This document shows, one piece after another, positions 12,416 through 18,984 of a stretch of DNA of 64,000 nucleotides (positions within the stretch are counted from its first letter, which is position 1; every line of letters starts with the position of its first letter). The notes beneath the pieces were generated by a model. The model saw only the letters and a program-made list of their open reading frames with translations, was not told where the DNA came from and ran no database searches. The stretch spans positions 1,364,001 through 1,428,000 of the forward strand of contig CP036296.1 in the NCBI GenBank assembly GCA_007751255.1. The letters run 5' to 3'. Position numbers and translations under genes: made by a program. The DNA is from Engelhardtia mirabilis (GTDB lineage: Bacteria > Planctomycetota > UBA1135 > GCA-002686595).

Positions 12416-12682
12416 CTACAGCACGGCCATCACGTCGGGATGGGCCCGCAGCGCGTTGAAGATCGCGTGGCGCTGGTCCTTGTCGTGGACCACCATCCGC
12501 AGGTGCAGGGACAGGTACTTGCCGGTGCGGCTGCGGTTCGAGTCGGTCAACTCGTGCTCGATGCTGCCGACGACGAAGCGCACGGCCTTGCGCAGCTGGT
12601 CGGGGTCCACACCCATGACCTTGTAGCTCCACATGCAGGGGTACTGGATCTCGGGTTCACGGTCTCCGAAGGTCGAATCCAA
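12416..12682 (-). CDS. DUF493 (YbeD-like) small protein
   Basis: 88 residues. It matches the DUF493/YbeD family: YPCMWSYKVMGVDPDQL at the N-terminus, then an alpha-beta ACT-like fold ending in HDKDQRHAIFNALRAHPDV. I place the start at TTG 12682, because GGAG lies at suitable spacing upstream (GGAGACAAGCC-TTG) and the sequence above it is Pro/Arg-rich and non-conserved. Family members are about 85-100 residues long, agreeing with this start. Function is unknown; a regulatory ligand-binding role is assumed from the ACT-like fold. It stands alone and converges on the methyltransferase gene. Confidence 0.8.
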   Translation of the reverse strand: MDSTFGDREPEIQYPCMWSYKVMGVDPDQLRKAVRFVVGSIEHELTDSNRSRTGKYLSLHLRMVVHDKDQRHAIFNALRAHPDVMAVL

Positions 12683-12933
12683 GGCTTGTCTCCAGCGGCT
12701 GGGCGGCGGTCGCGGGAGTGAGTATAGGACCGGGTTCCAGTCCCTTCCGCGCCGGGGAGAGCTGCTCCCCAAGGAGCCAGGGCTGGGTCTGAGACGGCCG
12801 GAGCCTGCAAATCGGCTCCACCCGGCGGGACCGGGCAGCCGATGGAGCGGGGAGTTCGCACAGCCCGCGGCCAGGGACCTGTCTGTCCCGGCCGGGGTGG
12901 CACCCGCGCGCCCCCCGACCCACGACGTCATCG

Positions 12934-13893
12934 ATGAAAGCCCTCTCAAGCACCCTCATCCTTACCCTGCCCGCCCTCCTGGCCGGCTGCCTCTCGGGCA
13001 GCAAGCCCGCGGACACGGTCGAGGTCAAGACCACCGACCCGACGGACTACACCGGCTTCGCCACGATCGTCGAGACGGTCGGCAGCGGTGGCTACCACAC
13101 CTCGGCCCAGACCTTCGCCGCCGCCGGCATGGTCGAGATGCTCACGGGCGACGGGCCGTACACCGTCTTCGTCGTCCGCGACGAGGCCGCCGGCGCCATG
13201 GCGCCCGAGCAGCTCGCGGCGGGCAGCTCTGCCTTCGACCTGGACGGTCTCGCCGGCTACCACGTGATCGAAGGACGCCACTCGATCAAGGAGCTGATGA
13301 ACTCGCCCACCATGGAGACCGTCGGCGGCCAGCGCCTGACCTTCTCCCACTGGAACGGTGAGGTCGAGATCGCCGGCTGCGGCAACGCCGACTTCGGCGT
13401 CGGTTCCGCGCGCGTGGTCGAGGGCGACCTGCAGTGCTCGAACGGCGTGATCCACGTCATCGACCAGGTCCTCTTCCCGAGCTTCGACTCGCTCGCGGAC
13501 CAGATCGAGGGCACCGAATCCTTCAAGACCCTGGTCAACGCGGCCCAGGCCGCGGGCGTGCTCGACCTGCTCGACTCCGACGGGCCCTTCACCGTCTTCG
13601 CGCCCACCGACCGCGCCTTCGCGAACTTCGATCGCAGCGCCGTCAGCTACTTCATGGCGCCCGAGAACCGCGCCGAGCTGGTGCGCCTGCTCCAGCACCA
13701 CGTGGTCCAGGGCCGCTACTACGGCGACACCATGCACCACCAGCCCCTGACGACCCTCGGCGGCGACACGCTGCAGGTCAAGTGGCAGTCCGGCGCCGCC
13801 TACATCGGCAACGCCGAGGTGATCGCCTCCGACTTCCAGGCCACCAACGGCGTGCTGCACGTGGTCGACACGGTGCTCATGCCGACCAACTGA
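12934..13893 (+). CDS. Lipoprotein with two fasciclin (FAS1) domains
   Basis: 319 residues. The N-terminus is a lipoprotein signal (MKALSSTLILTLPALLAGC, lipid cysteine 19). Two FAS1 domains follow: about 40-180, with FAAAGMVEMLTGDGPYTVFV and GVIHVIDQVLFPS, and about 185-318, with LLDSDGPFTVFAPTDRAF and GVLHVVDTVLMPT. FAS1 domains mediate adhesion or ligand binding at the cell surface; no enzyme activity is expected. The second domain is closer to the family consensus. The first lacks the usual PTD following TVF (it has VRDEAAG), so it has diverged. It is monocistronic and is followed 19 bases after the stop by a perfect hairpin. Confidence 0.92.
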   Translation: MKALSSTLILTLPALLAGCLSGSKPADTVEVKTTDPTDYTGFATIVETVGSGGYHTSAQTFAAAGMVEMLTGDGPYTVFVVRDEAAGAMAPEQLAAGSSAFDLDGLAGYHVIEGRHSIKELMNSPTMETVGGQRLTFSHWNGEVEIAGCGNADFGVGSARVVEGDLQCSNGVIHVIDQVLFPSFDSLADQIEGTESFKTLVNAAQAAGVLDLLDSDGPFTVFAPTDRAFANFDRSAVSYFMAPENRAELVRLLQHHVVQGRYYGDTMHHQPLTTLGGDTLQVKWQSGAAYIGNAEVIASDFQATNGVLHVVDTVLMPTN

Positions 13894-13912
13894 GCTCCGC
13901 TCGATCGATGTG

Positions 13913-13959
13913 CCGCGGGCGCGCCGCTGACTCCCCGGGAGTCAGCGGCGCGCCCGCGG
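13913..13959. terminator. Perfect 23-bp hairpin between convergent genes
   Basis: Arms 13913-13935 and 13937-13959 are exact reverse complements around a single C at 13936, with an inner core GACTCCC/GGGAGTC. It sits between the stops of the FAS1 lipoprotein gene (13893) and the GST gene (13982). A T-tract is absent on both sides, so intrinsic termination would depend on the stem alone. The stem is unusually long and the loop unusually short for a typical terminator. Confidence 0.6.
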
Positions 13960-13981
13960 CCGTTCGGTCGGGCTCCGACGA

Positions 13982-14587
13982 TCAGCCCATGGCCCGGTGC
14001 CCTGGCTGGGCGGCAAAGCGCTCGAGCCAGGCGCGAAGGGCCGGGAAGGGGGCCAGGTCGTAGCCGCCTTGGTCGGCCACGTGGGTGTAGGCGTAGAGGG
14101 CGATGTCGGCGATCGAGTAGCCGGCTGGACCGAACCAATCGTGCTCGGACAGGTGCCGCTCCATCACGCCCAGGGCGTCGGTCCCGCGCTCGAGCCAGAT
14201 CTCGAGCAGGTCCGCCGAGACCTTGGACGGATCGCCCTGGGTCATCACGAAGCGCCGCGTGGCGATGTGGGGCTCGTGCAGGTTCTGCTCGAAGAACATC
14301 CAGCGCAGGACCTGGGCCCGGTCGAACGCGTCCGCCGGCACGTAGGGCGTTCCCTCGGCCAGGTAGCACAGGATCGCGTTCGACTCGGTCAGCACGCGCC
14401 CGTCGTCGAGCACGAGCGTCGGGATGCGACCGATCGTCGAGAGGCTCTTGACTGCCGCCCGCTGGGCTTCGGACTCTGGCTGGCCGAAGGTCACGTCGAT
14501 CAACTCGACGGGGCGGGCGAGACGGTGGAGCAGGAGCTCCACCTTGTAGCAGTTGCCGGAAATGGCGTTGCGATGGAGCTGCAGCAT
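13982..14587 (-). CDS. Glutathione S-transferase family protein
   Basis: 201 residues, the usual length. The N-terminal thioredoxin-like domain (1-80) has MLQLHRNAISGNCYKVELLL, with Ser10 in the place of the catalytic serine, IPTLVLDDG with the cis-Pro, and TESNAILCYLAEG, the glutathione-gamma-glutamyl contact. The all-helical C-terminal domain (85-200) ends with SIADIALYAYTHVADQGG, the conserved N-capping box region. Substrate is unknown; such proteins conjugate or reduce electrophiles in the cytoplasm. It starts 31 bases after the stop of the PHB-depolymerase-like gene and may be transcribed with it. Confidence 0.9.
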   Translation of the reverse strand: MLQLHRNAISGNCYKVELLLHRLARPVELIDVTFGQPESEAQRAAVKSLSTIGRIPTLVLDDGRVLTESNAILCYLAEGTPYVPADAFDRAQVLRWMFFEQNLHEPHIATRRFVMTQGDPSKVSADLLEIWLERGTDALGVMERHLSEHDWFGPAGYSIADIALYAYTHVADQGGYDLAPFPALRAWLERFAAQPGHRAMG

Positions 14588-14618
14588 GGCGGCAGTCTGC
14601 CGCCCGCCGCGGCCGCGG

Positions 14619-15590
14619 TCACTGGCCTCGGTGCAGATCGAAGAAGTCGAAGATCAGGGGCGTGGCGGGGGTCGCGTGGACGGATGCCAGGGGGGAGGCG
14701 GGTCCGGGCGCGGTGCCCGGCCAGGAGTGCCCGCCGTCGAGGGCCAGGTAGTAGATCGTGTCCGCACCCCGGGCCGGGCCCGGGGCCACGAAGACCAGGG
14801 CCTGGTCCAACTCGATCGGGCCCGCGGGAAGCGCGCCGCCGTTGACCGCGACGAAGGGCAGCAGGCTGTCGAGCTGTGAGGCGTAGTCCGTCTGGCTCAC
14901 GCCGATGCCGACCCCGCCCCAGAACGGCACGTTCTCGTCCAACAGGCCGTGGATCGCGAACAACGGCACCGGACCCACCGGCGGCGTGTCGATCCCGAGT
15001 ACGCCCGCCACCGGCGCGGCGGCGGTGACCAGGTCGGGGCGTTCGGCGGCGAGTCGGTAGCTCATCATCGCTCCGTTGGACATGCCGGTGACGTAGACGC
15101 GCTCGGGGTCCACCGCGGCGCTGCCGACGAGCTTGACGACCATGGCCTCGAAGAAGGCCACGTCGTCGATGCCCTGCTCCTGGGCGTAGCTGCAACAGTT
15201 GCCGGCGTTCCAGGTCTCGAGGCTGAACAGGGGCGGGCCGCCGAGTGCACCGGAGCCCTCGGGCGCGATGGCCACGTAGCCCCGTGCCAGGGCCTCGTCG
15301 ATCACGCCGTAGGCACCGGCGGCCTGCAGCGCGTTGCCGCCGCCGCCGTGGAACAGGAAGACCACCGGGTAGGGGCCGGCCTCGGGGTCGTAGCCCGGCG
15401 GCAGGGCTTGGCGGTACCAACGCAGCCCGTCGGGCGTGAGCACCCACTCCAGGGTCATGGGCGGCGCATCGGCGGTCGCCCGCGCCCGCGCCACCAGGGG
15501 CAGGGCGACCACGAGGGTCAGCGCGGCGAGGCCGGAGAGGGCGGCGGCGCGCGCGAGGCGGCCGATGAAGGGGCGGCGGTGTTGTTGCAT
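14619..15590 (-). CDS. Secreted PHB-depolymerase/LpqC-like esterase
   Basis: 323 residues from ATG 15590, where a signal peptide begins (MQQHRRPFIGRLARAAAL, then a hydrophobic run to ARA). The mature protein is an alpha/beta hydrolase of the esterase-depolymerase family: oxyanion loop VVFLFHGGGGNA, nucleophile elbow TGMSNGAMMSYR (Ser in GMSNG), acid region AIHGLLDENVPF and catalytic histidine DGGHSWPG. GNCCSYA near residue 145 is a conserved cysteine-containing loop of feruloyl esterase and LpqC relatives. It probably hydrolyses polyester or carbohydrate esters outside the cytoplasm; intracellular PHA turnover is unlikely given the signal. It lies 78 bases downstream of the USP/permease/zinc-ribbon operon. 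Confidence 0.85.
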   Translation of the reverse strand: MQQHRRPFIGRLARAAALSGLAALTLVVALPLVARARATADAPPMTLEWVLTPDGLRWYRQALPPGYDPEAGPYPVVFLFHGGGGNALQAAGAYGVIDEALARGYVAIAPEGSGALGGPPLFSLETWNAGNCCSYAQEQGIDDVAFFEAMVVKLVGSAAVDPERVYVTGMSNGAMMSYRLAAERPDLVTAAAPVAGVLGIDTPPVGPVPLFAIHGLLDENVPFWGGVGIGVSQTDYASQLDSLLPFVAVNGGALPAGPIELDQALVFVAPGPARGADTIYYLALDGGHSWPGTAPGPASPLASVHATPATPLIFDFFDLHRGQ

Positions 15591-15667
15591 GTCGGACTCC
15601 GGTCCAGCAGTCGCCGCTGGCCCGGGTACGTGAAACCGATTCCGCGAGAAACGGTTCCGGCCCCGAC

Positions 15668-16552
15668 TCAGGTCACGACGCTCCAAGTCCACCAGAACAG
15701 GGCGTAGCGGTAGCTGATCATCGCGATCAGGAACCAGACGCCCAGGAGCAGGCCGGACAGGACCGCGCGCCACCAGGCGTAGCTCCGCAGCCGCCGCAGG
15801 GCGCAGGCGGCCCAGAGCACCGAGATGCCGAGGGCCGCGCCCTCCGTCATGACCCAACGCAGAGGCCCCTGCTCCAGCTGCAACGCCTCCAGTACCAACC
15901 GGGTGACGAAGGCCCAGGCGAGGTGGACGGCGAGCAACACCGCCGCGGTGTAGTGCAGCGAGAACACCAGCCAGAAGCTCGGTCCGGCCCGCGGGGTGAC
16001 CAGGGCCACACCGAGTGCCAAGAGCGGCACGAGCAGGATCAGCGCGGCCTTCGACAGCCCTTGGAAGGTGCGGTCGAAGCGGGCGTTCAAGAGCTCGTCG
16101 GCCATGGCCTCGGCAAGCTCGGGTTCGACGCCCTTCGCCGCGAGTTCGCGGCTCCTCTCCGCGCGCCAAGTGTCGACGGTGGGGCGGATCGATTCGCTGT
16201 AGCCCTGGAACTCGAGCTGCACCTGCAGCGTGCTCGCGAAGGCGTTGAAGGAGGTGAAGGGCTGCAACAGGAAGTACAGCACGTTGCAGACCACGAACAG
16301 CTGCAGGGGGCGCAGCCAGGGTTGGCGCCGGCCACGCAGATAGTCGTCGGTTAACAGACCCGGCCGGAAGACGGCCGCGGCCATGGTCCTCCAGATGCGG
16401 CCGTCGGTGCCCAGGAAGTCCCCGAGCCAGGTGCCGACGACCTGGTGCAGGCCTTCGCCCTGCTCGGGGATCCAGCGCTCGCCGCAGGCGGAGCAGAAGC
16501 GCGCCTCGACGGGCGCCCCGCAGGATCGGCAGGTCCGGCCGTCGACCGACAT
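15668..16552 (-). CDS. DUF3667-like membrane protein with zinc ribbon
   Basis: 294 residues from ATG 16552. The N-terminus is a zinc ribbon with two CxxC knuckles (CRSCGAPVEARFCSACGERW). A conserved cytoplasmic stretch follows (GDFLGTDGRIWRTMAAAVFR, then PGLLTDDYLRGRR), typical of DUF3667 proteins. After it come about five hydrophobic helices (PLQLFVVCNVLYFLLQPF near 85-105, ALILLVPLLALGVALV, HYTAAVLLAVHLAWAFV, and two near the C-terminus). Function of the family is unknown. Its ATG overlaps the permease stop in a TGATG junction, so it is translated with the transporter and may be an accessory subunit. Confidence 0.75.
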   Translation of the reverse strand: MSVDGRTCRSCGAPVEARFCSACGERWIPEQGEGLHQVVGTWLGDFLGTDGRIWRTMAAAVFRPGLLTDDYLRGRRQPWLRPLQLFVVCNVLYFLLQPFTSFNAFASTLQVQLEFQGYSESIRPTVDTWRAERSRELAAKGVEPELAEAMADELLNARFDRTFQGLSKAALILLVPLLALGVALVTPRAGPSFWLVFSLHYTAAVLLAVHLAWAFVTRLVLEALQLEQGPLRWVMTEGAALGISVLWAACALRRLRSYAWWRAVLSGLLLGVWFLIAMISYRYALFWWTWSVVT

Positions 16553-17994
16553 CAGCGCAGGAAGACCAGCACGTAGGCGATCGCGAGGGCCACGTGCAAC
16601 GCGGCGAAGGGCGCGGCGCGCTTGACGAAGTCCACGAAGCCCAGGGGGATCCCGTGCCGGTGCATGATCGTCACCGCGACCAGGGTCGAGGCCGAACCGA
16701 TCGGCGTCAGGTTGCCGCCCAGGTTGGCGCCGAAGATCACCGACCACCACAGGGGCGAGTCCGGGTTGCCGGCAACCCCGGGCGTGGACTCGAGCACCTT
16801 GGCCAGCACCGCCGCCAGGGGGATGTTGTCGGTCACCGAGCTGGCCAGGGCCGAGGCGGCCAGGATCGCCGCCGAGCCGCCGACCTCGCCCAGCTCGATC
16901 ACGTGGGCCAGGCCACCGCCGATCAGCTCCAGCACCCGCGCGTGCTCCAGCACGTCCACCACCACGAACAGGGCGGCGAAGAAGGCGAGCAGGTCCCAGT
17001 CGATGGCCTTGTAGAAGCGGTCGGCCACGGCCTTGAACTTCAAGAGCACGATGCCTGCGAAGGCCAATGCCACGTAGCCCAGGCCCAGCTCGTCGATCCA
17101 CGGCAGCACCGACGCCGACGCGATGGTCCCGATGAACAGGGCCAGCATGACCGCGCCGAAGACGAAGAAGCCGCGACTCTCGATGCCGTCGCGCTCGTCG
17201 AAGCCGGCCACGCGCGCGGCGGCCTCGGCGCGCTCCTCGTCGCTCGCCAAGCCGTGGATCTGGCCCAGGCGCGAGCCCAGCCACAGGGTCGCGGCTGTGG
17301 TCACCACCACGTAGGGCGATGCGCTCAGGAAGAAGTCCACGAAGCTGATCCCCGCGGCGCTGCCCACGATGATGTTGGGTACCGACGAGATCAACGTCAG
17401 CAGCCCGCCCACGTTGGTCAGAAGGCCCTCGATCAAGAGGAACGACAAGAGCAGCGGCTTGCGCTCGAGCTTGTCCAGGGACACGGCCGTGAGCGAGCCG
17501 ACGATGATCATCGCCGTGACGTTGTTGAGCACCGCAGAGAAGACCACGGTCATCAGGCCGTAGAAGAACAAGAGGCGTCGCGGATCGCCGCCTGAGGTCT
17601 TGGTCAGCACGATCGCGATCCAGGTGAACAGGCCGGACTTGGCGACCACGTCCACGAACAGGCTCGAGCCCAGGATGATCGCCACCACGTTCCAATCGAT
17701 GCCCGGGATGTAGACCGGGATGGACTTGGCGTGGCCGTCGATCAGGACCGGGCCGAAGGGCAACAGATGCAGCGCCGTGCCGAGCAGCAGCGCGACCAGG
17801 GCGAAGCTGCCGACGATGACCGACTTCTTCGCGTGCAGCTTCTCCTCGAGGGCCAGGCACGCGATCATCGCGATCAACAGGCCCAGGAACAGCAGCGTCA
17901 CGCCCTGCGGGACGGCGTGGGCGTCGGGCTGCGCGCCGGCGACGCCGTGCTGCACGGTCGCGGTGGCGAGTGAGAGACCGTTCGCGAAGGCCAT
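16552..17994 (-). CDS. SLC13/ArsB/NhaD-like ion transporter
   Basis: 480 residues with about eleven membrane helices. Ion-transporter superfamily signatures are present in both halves: AVLNNVTAMIIVGSLTA and ASSVTDNIPLAAVLAKV (paired N-terminal and C-terminal hairpins), and ANLGGNLTPIGSASTLVAV, the NxTxIGSxSt motif of NhaD Na+/H+ antiporters, ArsB arsenite pumps and citrate carriers. Start ATG 17994 is fixed by a TGATG overlap with the USP gene. No arsenic resistance genes are adjacent, and the upstream USP partner suggests a sodium or anion stress function. The transported ion cannot be decided from sequence alone. Confidence 0.85.
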   Translation of the reverse strand: MAFANGLSLATATVQHGVAGAQPDAHAVPQGVTLLFLGLLIAMIACLALEEKLHAKKSVIVGSFALVALLLGTALHLLPFGPVLIDGHAKSIPVYIPGIDWNVVAIILGSSLFVDVVAKSGLFTWIAIVLTKTSGGDPRRLLFFYGLMTVVFSAVLNNVTAMIIVGSLTAVSLDKLERKPLLLSFLLIEGLLTNVGGLLTLISSVPNIIVGSAAGISFVDFFLSASPYVVVTTAATLWLGSRLGQIHGLASDEERAEAAARVAGFDERDGIESRGFFVFGAVMLALFIGTIASASVLPWIDELGLGYVALAFAGIVLLKFKAVADRFYKAIDWDLLAFFAALFVVVDVLEHARVLELIGGGLAHVIELGEVGGSAAILAASALASSVTDNIPLAAVLAKVLESTPGVAGNPDSPLWWSVIFGANLGGNLTPIGSASTLVAVTIMHRHGIPLGFVDFVKRAAPFAALHVALAIAYVLVFLR

Positions 17995-18851
17995 CACAGG
18001 AGCAGCACCGGGATTGCGCGGATCTCGACCGCCAGGGCGTAGGCCTGGCCGTGCATGGCCAACTGCTCGTCGTCCCGCGTGTGCATGGCCAGGAGCTCGA
18101 CGCCGCGGCCCAGGATCGCCTCGCGGATCTCGCGCAGCCGGTGGCCGACCGTGACCAGGGTCTCGACTTCCAGGTCGAGCCCCGCGGCCGCGAGCCCGCT
18201 GGCGCAGCGCTCGGCGTAGTCGCTCGGCTCGTTGAGCAGCCGCCCGCGGATCTTCTCTCGCGCCGTGGCGGTGTCGATCTCGGCAATCTTCGAGATGGCG
18301 TCCATGTAGCGCTCGAAGACCGCGTCGTCTTCCACATGGGCCAGGATCAGTTGGCCGCCCGGCGCGCACAGGGACGCCGCCCAGTCCACCAGGTCGGCTT
18401 CCCCAGTCAGGTGCCCGGACAGGGCCATGGTGCGCCGCGGCGTCCGGGTGCCCGCGCCCTCGCGCGCCCGCCCCGCGGCCGGGTGTGGCATCAACAGCAC
18501 CGGACTGGGCGCCACTTGGGTCAGCACGTCCACGTGCTCGCCCAGGCTGTGGGGGAAGCGCCAGGCTTCGCTGCCCAGATTCCGGTAGGTGCAGACTAGG
18601 TCCGGCGCGGCCTCGGCGACGTTCTCCAGGAGCCCTTCGAGGGTCCGGAAGTCGTCCACGTGGGCGTCGCGCCACTCCACTTCGCTGCCGAGCGGCTCGA
18701 GGAAGCTGCGTACGCCGTGCCCGAAGTCCGTGGCCGGGGCACCGTCCAGATCGCTGACCACCAGCACCCGGCGGACCGCCGGCCGCTCGAAGCTGAAGGT
18801 CGCCTTGTCCGCCGAGCGGAAGGCGCTTTCGAACGCGTCGACGTTGGTCAT
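17994..18851 (-). CDS. Tandem universal stress protein (USP) domain protein
   Basis: 285 residues from ATG 18851. Two USP-type alpha/beta halves can be traced: about 25-135 (RRVLVVSDLDGAPA through TQVAPSPVLLMP) and 140-285 (ALSGHLTGEADLVDWAASL, ILAHVEDD, GRGVELLAMHTRDDE, ending AIPVLLL). The ATP-binding GxxG-x9-GS/T loop is not recognisable in either half, so it may be a non-nucleotide-binding UspE-like form. It is first in a translationally coupled set with the SLC13/NhaD-like permease and the zinc-ribbon membrane protein, suggesting it regulates the transporter. It diverges from the sigma fusion gene at 18985 across 133 bases. Confidence 0.75.
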   Translation of the reverse strand: MTNVDAFESAFRSADKATFSFERPAVRRVLVVSDLDGAPATDFGHGVRSFLEPLGSEVEWRDAHVDDFRTLEGLLENVAEAAPDLVCTYRNLGSEAWRFPHSLGEHVDVLTQVAPSPVLLMPHPAAGRAREGAGTRTPRRTMALSGHLTGEADLVDWAASLCAPGGQLILAHVEDDAVFERYMDAISKIAEIDTATAREKIRGRLLNEPSDYAERCASGLAAAGLDLEVETLVTVGHRLREIREAILGRGVELLAMHTRDDEQLAMHGQAYALAVEIRAIPVLLL

Positions 18852-18984
18852 GGGGGCGAGGATAGGGGTCTGCCGGCCGCGATCCAGGCTCACCCCGGGG
18901 ACGGCCGAGGGCTTCGGGCCAGCCGGCGCGGCAAATCCCACGGATTGCTGCGCAGGATCGCAGCCGAGCGGGGACTCCCCTTCG

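Noticed and set aside
15600-15660. Repeated AAACCGATTCCG / AAACGGTTCCGG elements before the PHB-depolymerase-like gene
   Set aside because: Only two short imperfect copies; too little to call an operator.
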